Origin: Agrococcus sp. ProA11
Lineage (GTDB): Bacteria; Actinomycetota; Actinomycetes; Actinomycetales; Microbacteriaceae
DNA length: 64,000 nucleotides
Reading direction: 5' to 3'
Assembly (NCBI RefSeq): GCF_039880525.1
Contig: NZ_CP156989.1
Location: forward strand, 1-64,000
The notes beneath the pieces were generated by a model, which saw only the letters and a program-made list of their open reading frames with translations, made no database searches and was not told the origin of the DNA. The stretch's first letter is position 1. Every line of letters starts with the position of its first letter. Of this stretch, positions 11,952 to 20,237 are shown piece after piece. Both the position numbers and the translations under genes were made by a program.

Positions 11952-13352
11952 ATGGTGACGATGGACGGGCGCAGGCACTGGCGAGACCGGATCATCGGCG
12001 CGATCCGCACGGATGCCGCATCCCGCCCGATGACCGAAGCGATCCTCACGATCGATGAGGTCTACGCGCGCAAGGTCATCGACCTCTCCATGCGGATCGC
12101 CGAGTCGCTCACCGCGGTCGGCGCCGCTGCGAACGATGTCGCGCTCGCCACCATCCGCGTCGCGGGTGCGCTCGGGATCCGCCCCGTGCACGTCGACGTG
12201 ACCTACAACTCGATCGGCGTCTCGTATCACCGCTACGAGACCGATGTGCCGATCACGCTGCTGCGTGTCGTTCGAGCGCCCGTGCCCGACCACTCGAAGC
12301 TGCAGCAGCTGCAGGCCCTGGTCGCCGAGATCGAAGCGGGGCTCGAGCTCGAGCAGGCGCGCGTCCGCTTCCACGCGATCCGGCGGCTGCCGTTCATGTA
12401 TCGGCCCGCGTTCATCGTGCTCGCGCAGGGCTTCCTGTCGGTCGGCGTCGCGCTGCTGTTCGGCGCGTCCTGGGTCATCACCATCGTCGCCTTCATCGCC
12501 GCGTGCGCCGCAGCCATCTCGCAGCGGCTCATGTCACGCATCCGGATGCCGTTCTTCTTCTCGCAGATCGTCGGCGCGTTCGTCGTCACCGCGATCGCCG
12601 CGGGCACGAGCCGCCTCGCACAGCTGGGCGTGCCGCTGCTCGAGGATGCGAGGCCGTCCATCATCGTCGCCGCCGGCATCGTGCTCATGCTCGCCGGCAT
12701 GTCGGTCGTCGGCGCAGCGCAGGACGCCATCGACGGCTTCGCCCTGACCGCGGGCGGGCGCATCCTCGACCTCGCGCTGCTGACGCTCGGCGTGGTGATC
12801 GGGATCGTCGGCGGACTGTGGGTCGCGCGGGCGCTCGGCATGGGGTTCGTCGTCTCGAGCGATGCGACCGCCCTGGGGTCGTTGCCGGTGCAGTTCTTCG
12901 GGGTGCTCGTGGTCGCGGTCGCAGTGGCGATCTGGAACGGCGCCGGCCTGCGAACGATCCTCGTCAGCGCGGTGCTCGGCAGCATCGCATGGGCCGGCTA
13001 CTCGGTGAGCACCGCCGCCGGGCTCGAGGTCGCGGTCGCGAGCGCGGTCGGAGCGCTGATCGCGAGCTTCATCGGCATCCTCGTCGCCCACCGCCTGCAC
13101 GTGCCGTCGATCGCCGTCGCGACAGCCGCGATCGTGCCCATGGTTCCCGGGTCGGCGGTCTTCCGAGGCCTGCTGGAACTGGTGGAGTCGGATGGCAGCA
13201 CCGAGAGCCTGGTGCTGGGTGTCGCCACGCTCATCGGCGCGGGTGCGATCGGCATCGCGCTCGCCGCCGGCTCCTCGCTCGGCCTGTTCCTCGGCGCACC
13301 GCTGCGCGACACGGTGCAGAGCCGCGTGCGCTCGCGCGGTCGCATCCGCTGA
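11952..13352 (+). CDS. ThrE-type threonine/serine exporter family protein
   Basis: The 466-residue membrane protein has the two-part ThrE architecture. A cytoplasmic N-terminal stretch with LSMRIAESLTAVGAAANDV leads into five hydrophobic spans (ThrE/DUF1212, to about residue 290), followed by a second set of about five spans (ThrE_2). The family exports threonine and serine in corynebacteria. ATG 11952 is the first plausible start, and ATG 11961 with AGGATGG upstream is almost as good. The gene stands alone after the tRNA terminator. Substrate is by family only. Confidence 0.85.
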   Translation: MVTMDGRRHWRDRIIGAIRTDAASRPMTEAILTIDEVYARKVIDLSMRIAESLTAVGAAANDVALATIRVAGALGIRPVHVDVTYNSIGVSYHRYETDVPITLLRVVRAPVPDHSKLQQLQALVAEIEAGLELEQARVRFHAIRRLPFMYRPAFIVLAQGFLSVGVALLFGASWVITIVAFIAACAAAISQRLMSRIRMPFFFSQIVGAFVVTAIAAGTSRLAQLGVPLLEDARPSIIVAAGIVLMLAGMSVVGAAQDAIDGFALTAGGRILDLALLTLGVVIGIVGGLWVARALGMGFVVSSDATALGSLPVQFFGVLVVAVAVAIWNGAGLRTILVSAVLGSIAWAGYSVSTAAGLEVAVASAVGALIASFIGILVAHRLHVPSIAVATAAIVPMVPGSAVFRGLLELVESDGSTESLVLGVATLIGAGAIGIALAAGSSLGLFLGAPLRDTVQSRVRSRGRIR

Positions 13353-13420
13353 CCCGCGAGACGAGGTGCGGCGGCGCCGCCGTGCCCGGGTCGTCGCCCT
13401 GCGACGCCTACACTGGTGCG

Positions 13421-13855
13421 ATGCGCATGCGTGTGGCCGCCTACGCCCTCATCACGAGGGGCGATGGCGATGACCGCGAGATCCTGCTGCCGCACTGGAA
13501 CGAGAGCGGCATGAGCGGGTGGACGCTGCCCGGCGGCGGCCTGGAGCCCGGCGAGCACCCCGCAGACGGCGCGGTGCGCGAGGTCAAGGAGGAGACGGGC
13601 TACGACGTGCGCCTCGTGAGCCTGCTGGGTGTCGACTCGGCGCAGCTGCCCTCCGGCGGGCGCGGCGATCGGCTGCAGGCGCTGCGCATCCTCTACCGCG
13701 CCGAGGTCATCGGGGGCCACCTGACCGCAGAGGCGGACGGCTCCACCGATGACGTCGCCTGGCACCGGCTGGCCGACGTGCCGGGCCTCCGCCACGTGCA
13801 CTCGGTCGACTGGGCCATGCGCCACCTCGACGATCCCGGAAGTCCGCTGCGCTGA
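13421..13855 (+). CDS. Nudix hydrolase
   Basis: The 144-residue protein has a complete Nudix box at residues 39-61 (G-x5-E-x7-REVKEETGY). Nudix enzymes hydrolyse nucleoside diphosphates linked to another group. The alpha-beta-alpha fold is intact, and a substrate cannot be predicted. The start is ATG 13421; a second ATG lies two codons on. A 61-residue membrane protein follows after 3 bases. Confidence 0.9.
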   Translation: MRMRVAAYALITRGDGDDREILLPHWNESGMSGWTLPGGGLEPGEHPADGAVREVKEETGYDVRLVSLLGVDSAQLPSGGRGDRLQALRILYRAEVIGGHLTAEADGSTDDVAWHRLADVPGLRHVHSVDWAMRHLDDPGSPLR

Positions 13856-13858
13856 CCC

Positions 13859-14044
13859 ATGCATCCCCTCATCCCCATCGGCCTCATGCTCATGGTCGCG
13901 AGCCTGATCGTCAGCGGCTACGACATCTTCCGCACGATCCGCGAGGGGCGTGAGCCGGAGCGACGGCTGCGCTCGTTCCTCATCGCTGCGGCGCTGCTGA
14001 TCGGTGGCGGCATCCTCGTGCTCATCGGCCTCACGCAGGCCTGA
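13859..14044 (+). CDS. Small two-span membrane protein, unknown
   Basis: The 61-residue product has two hydrophobic segments (about residues 4-24 and 40-58) separated by a charged loop rich in Arg and Glu. Only 3 bases separate it from the Nudix stop, and a terminator follows, so it fits as the second gene of that unit. No family is recognised. Codon use resembles its neighbours. Confidence 0.6.
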   Translation: MHPLIPIGLMLMVASLIVSGYDIFRTIREGREPERRLRSFLIAAALLIGGGILVLIGLTQA

Positions 14045-14082
14045 GGTCGGCAGCCGGCCGCCGCCGGCGCGCCTCCGGGAAC

Positions 14083-14120
14083 GACGAAGGGGCCCCGCCT
14101 CACGGCGGAGCCCCTTCGTC
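14083..14120. terminator. Bidirectional terminator between convergent genes
   Basis: A 17-base-pair stem beginning GACGAAGGGG, with one mismatch and the tetraloop TCAC, lies between the plus-strand small membrane gene and the minus-strand gene ending at 14133. A and T runs are weak on both sides. Confidence 0.8.
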
Positions 14121-14132
14121 GATCCTGCTCGG

Positions 14133-14726
14133 TCAGGCCTGCGGTGCGCCGGCCTCCGGCCCGTCAGCGAGCCCGCCGGACTGGTCGGACGAGCGCGGCT
14201 CGTCGATCGCCGAATCGTCGGCGTCCGGGATCCAGAGGTCGTCGTCCGCGCGCAGCGTCTGCCAGGCGGCGTAGGCGGCACCGGCGACCGCGACTGCGCC
14301 GACGCCGATCAGGATCCACTGCACGGCGTTCGGACCGGAGCGCGCGGAACGCGACGGAGCGACCTCGGGAACGGTCGCGTACTCGCGGACGCTCTTGATC
14401 GCATCCTTGACGCGGTCGTCCTTGGCGACCTGCGCCATCGCGGCGAACGAGCCCAGGCCGCTGGCGATGGCGGGCACGACCCTGCGGTTCCAGCCCTTGG
14501 TCGCCTTCGACAGGGTGTCGCGGCCGGCATCGACGGTGCGGTGCACGGCGCGCTCTGCGCCGGGGATGAGCGACTCGCTGCCATAGGCACGAGCCTGATC
14601 CTTGGCCTGACGGGCGATCTCAGCGGCGTGCTGGCTCACCACGCGCTGCTCGGCCCAGAGCTTGTCGGCCTTCTTGCGGAGCTTCTTGATCTCCTTTGCG
14701 CGCTTGCGCGAGAGTTCGAGTGACAT
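14133..14726 (-). CDS. Conserved actinobacterial membrane-anchored protein, unknown
   Basis: The 197-residue protein has a strongly basic coiled N-terminus (RKRAKEIKKLRKKADKLW), a helical middle with Ala- and Lys-rich segments, one membrane span at about residues 136-157, and an acidic tail. Proteins of this shape are common beside ppiA in Microbacteriaceae. No enzymatic motif is seen. It is divergent from ppiA across 142 bases. Confidence 0.75.
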   Translation of the reverse strand: MSLELSRKRAKEIKKLRKKADKLWAEQRVVSQHAAEIARQAKDQARAYGSESLIPGAERAVHRTVDAGRDTLSKATKGWNRRVVPAIASGLGSFAAMAQVAKDDRVKDAIKSVREYATVPEVAPSRSARSGPNAVQWILIGVGAVAVAGAAYAAWQTLRADDDLWIPDADDSAIDEPRSSDQSGGLADGPEAGAPQA

Positions 14727-14868
14727 ATCTGTCCTTCCGTGGTCGAAGCCTGCGCGCCATCTTTGCAGGTTTTCCTGTGACCGTCACCCAGTCGGAACGG
14801 GTTTCGCTGTGCACGAACCCGGCCGTCGTCGCAGAGCTCGGCCCGGTCGCCTGTGGGATGATCGGGTC

Positions 14869-15408
14869 ATGGCTCACCACACCGCTGTCGCAACGATCCG
14901 CACGAATCTCGGCGAGATCAAGGTCAACCTCCTCGGCGACCACGCCCCCACGACCGTCAAGAACTTCACCGACCTCGCCACGGGCGCCCGTGAGTGGACG
15001 CATCCGGCAACGGGCGAGACGTCGACCGCGCCGCTCTACGACGGCGTCATCTTCCACCGCATCATCCCCGACTTCATGATTCAGGGCGGCGACCCGCTCG
15101 GTCAGGGCGTCGGCGGCCCCGGCTACAACTTCGACGACGAGATCCACCCGGACCTCACGTTCAACGCGCCGTACGTGCTCGCCATGGCGAACGCCGGCAC
15201 GCGCGGGGGCCGTGGCACCAACGGATCGCAGTTCTTCATCACCACGATCCCCACGCCGTGGCTGCAGGGCAAGCACACGATCTTCGGCCTCGTCGAGGAC
15301 GAGTCCTCGCAGCGCGTCGTCGACGCGATCCAGGCCGTCGCGACCGATGGCCGCGACAAGCCGCTCGAGGACGTCGTCATCGAGACCGTCGAGATCTCGC
15401 AGGCCTGA
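14869..15408 (+). CDS. ppiA: Cyclophilin-type peptidyl-prolyl cis-trans isomerase
   Basis: This cytoplasmic proline isomerase assists folding. The 179-residue single domain has the cyclophilin core FHRIIPDFMIQGGDP, the substrate loop NGSQFFITT and the HTIFG segment. Start ATG 14869 gives the typical MAHHTAVATIRTNLGEI N-terminus. No signal peptide is seen. The rhomboid gene follows after 7 bases. Confidence 0.95.
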   Translation: MAHHTAVATIRTNLGEIKVNLLGDHAPTTVKNFTDLATGAREWTHPATGETSTAPLYDGVIFHRIIPDFMIQGGDPLGQGVGGPGYNFDDEIHPDLTFNAPYVLAMANAGTRGGRGTNGSQFFITTIPTPWLQGKHTIFGLVEDESSQRVVDAIQAVATDGRDKPLEDVVIETVEISQA

Positions 15409-15415
15409 GCCTTCC

Positions 15416-16282
15416 GTGACAGCATCCGCATCCTCCGATCGGTGCTATCGCCACCCTGATCGGGTCAGTTGGGTGCTGTGCTCCCGCTGCGGGCGCACGA
15501 TCTGCGGCGACTGCCAGCAGCAGGCGCCCGTCGGCGTGCGCTGCCCCGACTGCGTGCGCGAGCTCGCCCAGGAGCAGCGCTCGCTGCAGCGCGAGACCCG
15601 GGTGGCGCATGGCGCGCCCCGCACCGCGGTCGGCCGGCGCACGCGGCAGTGGCTCGCGCAGCCGGCGCCCGTGACCATCGCCATCACGGCTGTCACGGCG
15701 CTGGTCGGCGTGCTGCAGATCCTGCCGGGCGACGTGGCCGGGGCGCTGATGTACTACCTGGGCTTCTCCCTGATCGAGCCGTGGCGGTTCGTCACCTACG
15801 CCCTCGTGCACGCGGGCGTGCTCCACTTCGCCTTCAACATGATCGTGCTCTGGATGGTGGGGCCGTCGATCGAGCAGCGCATCGGCAAGCTGCCGTTCCT
15901 CGTCGCCTACATCGTGAGCGCGGCGGGGGCTGCGGTGGCGGTGGCGTGGTTCACGCCGACGGCCGCGGTCGTCGGCGCCTCCGGCGCCATCTACGCGCTG
16001 TTCGGCATGATGATCGGCATGCAGCGCATGATCGGGCGAGTGCAGCCCGCGCTGCTCCTGATCGTCGGCGTCAACCTGGTCATCACGTTCATGTTCGGCG
16101 GCATCTCGTGGCCCGCGCACGTGGGCGGGCTGGTGATCGGGCTCGCGCTCGGCTTCGGCATCGGCCTGGTGCACAAGCGCCTGCGCGGCGACCAGGCCAC
16201 CAAGGCGGCCTGGCTCGTCATCGGCGGCGTCGCGATCGTGCTCGCCCTGCTGTTCTGGTTGCGGATCGCGCTCATCCTCTGA
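15416..16282 (+). CDS. Rhomboid family intramembrane serine protease with N-terminal zinc-ribbon
   Basis: The 288-residue protein cleaves membrane substrates by family. Residues 10-46 hold a cysteine/histidine zinc-binding region (CYRHP, CSRCGR, CGDC, CPDC). Six hydrophobic spans follow, with the catalytic Ser189 in GASGAIY, His235 in PAHVGG and the helper HFAFN motif at 137-141. The GTG at 15416 is the start that includes the full zinc finger; no strong ribosome site is seen, but ppiA ends just upstream. Substrates are unknown. Confidence 0.9.
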   Translation: MTASASSDRCYRHPDRVSWVLCSRCGRTICGDCQQQAPVGVRCPDCVRELAQEQRSLQRETRVAHGAPRTAVGRRTRQWLAQPAPVTIAITAVTALVGVLQILPGDVAGALMYYLGFSLIEPWRFVTYALVHAGVLHFAFNMIVLWMVGPSIEQRIGKLPFLVAYIVSAAGAAVAVAWFTPTAAVVGASGAIYALFGMMIGMQRMIGRVQPALLLIVGVNLVITFMFGGISWPAHVGGLVIGLALGFGIGLVHKRLRGDQATKAAWLVIGGVAIVLALLFWLRIALIL

Positions 16283-16285
16283 GCG

Positions 16286-16319
16286 TTATCCACAGTTCTC
16301 TCCACAGCTGGGGAGAACT
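16286..16319. terminator. Convergent hairpin with a perfect DnaA box at its edge
   Basis: The stem AGTTCTCTCC/GGGGAGAACT (10 base pairs, one G-U, loop ACAGCT, 16294-16319) lies between rhomboid (+) and crgA (-). Immediately before it, and sharing one base, is TTATCCACA at 16286-16294, an exact DnaA-box consensus and a better match than any found in the oriC region. Confidence 0.7.
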
Positions 16320-16336
16320 ACACCGCTGTCATTCGA

Positions 16337-16600
16337 TTACTTCCACTTGGTCGTCATGATGAAGCCCACGAACATGACGGCGAAGCCGATGACGATGTTC
16401 CACGCGCCGAGGGCGGGCACCGGCAGCGTGGTGCCCGAGATGTAGTAGACGATGACCCACAGGAATCCCACGATCATGAAGCCGAACATCACCGGCTTGA
16501 ACCATGCCGGGTTCTGCTGCTCGTCGTGCGGGCTGCGCTCGCGGCTCTGCTTGGACTTCGCAGCCGATGCCTTCTCGACCGACTTCTCGCTGGAGCTCAT
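16337..16600 (-). CDS. crgA: Cell division protein CrgA
   Basis: The 87-residue protein has a charged, Lys/Ser-rich N-terminus and two transmembrane helices with the family pattern NPAWFKPVMFGFMIVGFLW and a final MFVGFIMTTKWK. In Actinobacteria CrgA binds FtsZ, FtsI and other divisome parts and coordinates septal wall synthesis. Start ATG 16600; an in-frame ATG three codons upstream (16609) is possible. It lies next to the sortase and kinase genes as in other Actinobacteria. Confidence 0.93.
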   Translation of the reverse strand: MSSSEKSVEKASAAKSKQSRERSPHDEQQNPAWFKPVMFGFMIVGFLWVIVYYISGTTLPVPALGAWNIVIGFAVMFVGFIMTTKWK

Positions 16601-16639
16601 GCAGCCCATGGTAATGCAGGCGCGCCGTAGGATTGTGCT

Positions 16640-17386
16640 GTGGCCAGGCAGCAGAGGGATCGCCGGCGCCGACCGCGGCGTCGTGCCACGTTCGCGAGCG
16701 TGCTCGGCGAGCTGCTGCTGACGCTCGGCGTGCTCGCGCTCGGCTACGCCGGCTGGCACCTCTGGCTCGCCGACGCGGTGCTGGGAGGTCAGCAGCAGGA
16801 CGCCGCGAGGGTTTTCGCCTCCGAGCTCGGGCCGACGCGCGTCGCGCCGCCCGACGCGCAGCTGCGGACGGACGAGCCCCCGGTCGCCGCCGTGCCCGAC
16901 GACACCGAATCGTTCGCGGTCATGTACATCCCTCGACTGGGCGCGTTCGAGCGCACCGTCGGGCAGGGCACGAGCCGTCTCGTGCTCGACTCGCTGGAGC
17001 AGGGTCTCGCGCACTACGCGGACTCGGCGATGCCGGGTGAGCGCGGCAACTTCGCCGTCGCGGGGCATCGCAATGGGCAGGGCGGCCCGTTCACGCACCT
17101 CGACGAAATGCGCATCGGCGATCGCATCACCGTGCAGACATCGACCGGGTGGTTCGTCTACGAGTTCCGCAATCACGAGTACGTGCCGCCGACGGGCGTC
17201 GGGGTCGTGGCGCCGGTGCCGCAGCAGAGGCAGACTCCCGCCGACGGGGCCTACCTGACGCTGACGACCTGCAACCCGGAGTGGTCAGCCGAGGGACGCC
17301 TGATCGCGTATGCCACGCTGGTCGGCTGGCAGAGCCTCGAGGACGGCATGCCGGCCGAGCTCGCCGAAGCGCTGGGGAGGGCGTGA
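16640..17386 (+). CDS. Class E sortase
   Basis: The 248-residue transpeptidase has a basic N-terminus and one signal-anchor helix (about 18-42). The catalytic residues are His143 (VAGHRNG), Cys211 (TLTTCNPEW) and Arg220 (AEGRLIA). Class E sortases attach surface proteins with LAxTG-type signals to the wall of high-GC Gram-positives. The start is GTG 16640. It is divergent from crgA and overlaps the next small gene (TGATG). No sortase substrate is encoded nearby. Confidence 0.92.
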   Translation: MARQQRDRRRRPRRRATFASVLGELLLTLGVLALGYAGWHLWLADAVLGGQQQDAARVFASELGPTRVAPPDAQLRTDEPPVAAVPDDTESFAVMYIPRLGAFERTVGQGTSRLVLDSLEQGLAHYADSAMPGERGNFAVAGHRNGQGGPFTHLDEMRIGDRITVQTSTGWFVYEFRNHEYVPPTGVGVVAPVPQQRQTPADGAYLTLTTCNPEWSAEGRLIAYATLVGWQSLEDGMPAELAEALGRA

Positions 17387-17622
17387 TGTACGCGGCGATC
17401 TGGCACGCGCTGCCCGGACCATGGCCCGTGCGGCTCGTGGTCGTGCTGGCGCTCGCCGCCGCCGTCGTGCTCCTGCTGGTCTTCCACGTCTATCCGTGGA
17501 TCATGCAGGAGTGGTTCCCGACGCCCGATCCGGCGCTCGGCGCTGGCGCGCTCGTGCCCCCTCCGACAACACCGTCTCCGCTCTCGTCCACCTGGCCCGC
17601 ATCCGCAGAGGAGCTCCCATGA
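17386..17622 (+). CDS. Small single-span membrane protein of the sortase-pabA unit
   Basis: The 78-residue product has one strong membrane helix (about residues 18-40) followed by a Pro/Ser/Thr-rich exported or cytoplasmic tail. It overlaps the sortase stop at one end and the pabA start at the other (ATGA), so it is translated as part of one unit. Small genes of this kind recur between sortase and pabA in related genomes. Its function is unknown. Confidence 0.75.
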   Translation: MYAAIWHALPGPWPVRLVVVLALAAAVVLLLVFHVYPWIMQEWFPTPDPALGAGALVPPPTTPSPLSSTWPASAEELP

Positions 17623-18299
17623 CCCGCATCCTCGTCGTCGACAACTTCGACTCGTTCGTCTACACGCTCGCCGGCTACCTGCAGGAGCTCGGCGCAGAGG
17701 TCGAGGTGGTGCGCAACGATCGCGTCGACGCGGCGACGATCGGGGAGTGGGATGCCGTGCTCCTCTCGCCCGGCCCCGGCGCACCGGTCGACGCCGGGGT
17801 GTCGATCCCGATGGTGCACGCGGCGATCGCGACCGGCACGCCGCTGCTGGGCGTGTGCCTCGGTCACCAGGCGATCGCCGAGGCACTCGGGGGCGTCGTC
17901 ACGCATGCTCCCGAGCTGATGCACGGCAAGACCAGCCAGGTCGACCACGACGGCACGACGGTGTTCGCCGGACTGCCGAGCCCCCTGACCGCGACCCGCT
18001 ACCACTCACTGGCGGTCATGGACGGCACCGTGCCCGCGGCGCTGCGGGTGACGGCACGCACGATGGGCACGCCGTCCGGCCTTGCGGGGCCGGCCGCTGA
18101 GGGCGTCATCATGGCCGTCGAGCACCGCGATGCGCCTGTCTGGGGCGTGCAGTTCCACCCCGAATCGGTGCTGACCGAGGGCGGCTATCGGATGCTCGGC
18201 AACTGGCTCGAGGCTGCGGGCCTGGCCGGTGCCGCGGCACGGGCCGCCGGTCGCGCGCCACTGGTCACGCTGGCGCCGCCGCCCGATCACGTGGCCTGA
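17619..18299 (+). CDS. pabA: Glutamine amidotransferase subunit of aminodeoxychorismate/anthranilate synthase
   Basis: This class I glutaminase domain supplies ammonia to chorismate-using synthases for folate (PabA) or tryptophan (TrpG). The catalytic nucleophile is Cys80 in GVCLGHQ, with His180 and Glu182 in QFHPES; the N-terminal VDNFDSFVY motif is typical. Length is 226 residues with a short Ala-rich tail. ATG 17619 follows GAGGAG. No component I gene is present here. PabA and TrpG cannot be separated by sequence alone; the position next to pknB favours the pabA label used in Actinobacteria. Confidence 0.9.
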   Translation: MTRILVVDNFDSFVYTLAGYLQELGAEVEVVRNDRVDAATIGEWDAVLLSPGPGAPVDAGVSIPMVHAAIATGTPLLGVCLGHQAIAEALGGVVTHAPELMHGKTSQVDHDGTTVFAGLPSPLTATRYHSLAVMDGTVPAALRVTARTMGTPSGLAGPAAEGVIMAVEHRDAPVWGVQFHPESVLTEGGYRMLGNWLEAAGLAGAAARAAGRAPLVTLAPPPDHVA

Positions 18300-18340
18300 C
18301 GCGCACGCGGCGCAGGCGCGCCGAAGCGGTGGGCGTCGGC

Positions 18341-20158
18341 TCAGCCGTCGTCGTCGCCGTTGCCCGGGTCGGGCTCCGGTTCCGGCTCTGGCTCGGGTTC
18401 CGGCTCTGGCTCTGGCTCTGGCTGGGGCTGCGGCGCCGGGTTCGCCGGCGGTGCGGGCTGCGGTGCAGGAGCGGGCTGCCCGTTGCAGTACAGCAGGGTG
18501 ATGGTGCTGCCCTGCGGGTGATCGCCGGGCGGGAGCGACTGCTCGACGACCTCGCCGCCGATGCACCGGAGGGTGAAGCGGCGCTCCACGGTGAGGCCCA
18601 GCTCCTGCATCTCCGTGGCGGCCGCGCCGACCGGGCGCCCGATCACGTCACCGACGGTGACCAGCCCGTTGGAGAGCACCAGATCGATCGTGGCGCCCTG
18701 CGAGACGTCGGTGCCGGCGCTCGGATCGGTGCTGATGACGAGGTCTGCGGCGACGGACTGCGAGGTGGATCGCCTGACCTCGCCCACCGTGTAGCCGGCG
18801 GCCTCGAGCGCTTGCCGCGCCTGCGCCTCCGTGAGGTTCGCGACGCTCATGAGCGGCGCCGGTGGTGGCCCGTTGGAGACCACGAGCATGACGGCCGACC
18901 CGGGCGCGATGTTGATGCCCGCCTCCGGCTCGGAGCGCAGCACCGTGCCAGAAGGCGCGGCGTCGATCGTGCGACGCACCTCGGCGGTGAGGCTGGCCTG
19001 CTCGACGGCGGTGATCGCGGCTTCCTCCTGGAGGCCGACCACCTCCGGAACGGGCGTCGAGAGCCCGGCGATCGGCAGATTGCCGAGGCTGAACGCCCAG
19101 ACGCCCGCGCCGACGACGAGCACGGCGATGAGGGCGACCGCGCCGATGAGCCACGCGAGATGCGGAGCCCGCTCGCGGGTGGCGATCGCCGTCGTCTCGG
19201 GCTCCGGCTCCTCCGCGGCGAGCGCGGCGAACATCGTCGTCGCAGCGCCGATCTCGGTCGGCGCGGTCACGGGCTTCTCGAACGGCACGAGCACCCCGTT
19301 GAGGGCATCGTCGAGCGCCTGCTTGAACTCGCCGGCCGACTGGAAGCGGTCGTCCCGGGGCTTCCGCAGCGCCTTCGCCACGACCGAGTCCATCTCGGGC
19401 GTGATGCCGGGCGTGATGGAGGACGTGGTGGGCGGCTCCTCGGCGACGTGCTGGTACGCGATGCCCACCGCGGTGTCGGCCTGGAATGGCGGCTTGCCGG
19501 TGAGCAGCTCGAAGAGGATGACGCCGGTGGAGTAGAGATCGGTGCGCGCGTCGACCGACTCGCCGCGCGCCTGCTCGGGAGAGAAGTAGCCAGCGGTCCC
19601 GAGGATGGTGCCCGTCTGCGCGACGTTCACGCTCGTCTCGCTCACGGCACGGGCGATGCCGAAGTCCATCACCTTGATCTGCCCGCCGGGCGTCACCATC
19701 ACATTGCCGGGCTTGATGTCGCGGTGCACGATGCCGGCGCGGTGCGAGTACTCGAGCGCCGTCAGGATGCCCTTGGTGATGCGCACCGCCTCCGCCTCCG
19801 GCAGGGCACCCTCGGCGATGATGTCCTGCACCATGCGCCCGTCGACGTACTCCATCACGATGTACGGCACGGCGGCGGGTTCGCCCTCGGCGTCGACCGT
19901 GGGCTCCTCGCCGGCGTCGAACACCCGCACCACGGTCGGGTGCGACATGCGAGCCGCCGACTGCGCCTCCTGGCGGAAGCGGGTGCGGAACTCCGGATCC
20001 TTCGAGAGGTCGGGCTTCAGCAGCTTGACGGCCACCTGGCGATCGAGCCGGGTGTCGCGCGCCAGATGCACCTCGGCCATGCCGCCCTGCCCGATGAGAT
20101 CACCGATCTCATAGCGGTCGCCGAGTGTGGACAACGACGCGATGATGCTGTCGGTCAT
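18341..20158 (-). CDS. pknB: Serine/threonine protein kinase with PASTA domains (PknB type)
   Basis: The kinase domain (about 15-285) has GQGGMAEV, Lys45, catalytic HRDIKPGN (145-152), DFG (165-167) and an activation loop ending GTAGYFSPEQ. A membrane helix lies at about 334-357, followed by three extracellular PASTA domains (about 370-570) that bind peptidoglycan or muropeptides, and a C-terminal Pro-Glu repeat tail coded by a 6-base repeat (about 18366-18426). It phosphorylates wall and division proteins. A strong GGAGAGGAGC site precedes the start. It is the last gene of the fhaA-to-pknB operon and converges on pabA. Confidence 0.95.
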   Translation of the reverse strand: MTDSIIASLSTLGDRYEIGDLIGQGGMAEVHLARDTRLDRQVAVKLLKPDLSKDPEFRTRFRQEAQSAARMSHPTVVRVFDAGEEPTVDAEGEPAAVPYIVMEYVDGRMVQDIIAEGALPEAEAVRITKGILTALEYSHRAGIVHRDIKPGNVMVTPGGQIKVMDFGIARAVSETSVNVAQTGTILGTAGYFSPEQARGESVDARTDLYSTGVILFELLTGKPPFQADTAVGIAYQHVAEEPPTTSSITPGITPEMDSVVAKALRKPRDDRFQSAGEFKQALDDALNGVLVPFEKPVTAPTEIGAATTMFAALAAEEPEPETTAIATRERAPHLAWLIGAVALIAVLVVGAGVWAFSLGNLPIAGLSTPVPEVVGLQEEAAITAVEQASLTAEVRRTIDAAPSGTVLRSEPEAGINIAPGSAVMLVVSNGPPPAPLMSVANLTEAQARQALEAAGYTVGEVRRSTSQSVAADLVISTDPSAGTDVSQGATIDLVLSNGLVTVGDVIGRPVGAAATEMQELGLTVERRFTLRCIGGEVVEQSLPPGDHPQGSTITLLYCNGQPAPAPQPAPPANPAPQPQPEPEPEPEPEPEPEPEPDPGNGDDDG

Positions 20159-20237
20159 CGCCGCTCCTCTCCTCGTGCGTGGGTCGGGATCGCCCCGGCT
20201 CGTGCAGGGATCGGTCGATTCTACGTCAGGCGTGGAC

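Noticed and set aside
16286..16319. Second replication origin
   Set aside because: A single DnaA box beside a terminator is not an origin; the dnaA-dnaN interval has the expected position and several boxes.
18366..18426. CRISPR-like repeats in pknB (and 20276-20340 in pknA)
   Set aside because: These are 6-base coding repeats for Pro-Glu tails with no spacers; no CRISPR array or cas gene is present in the window.
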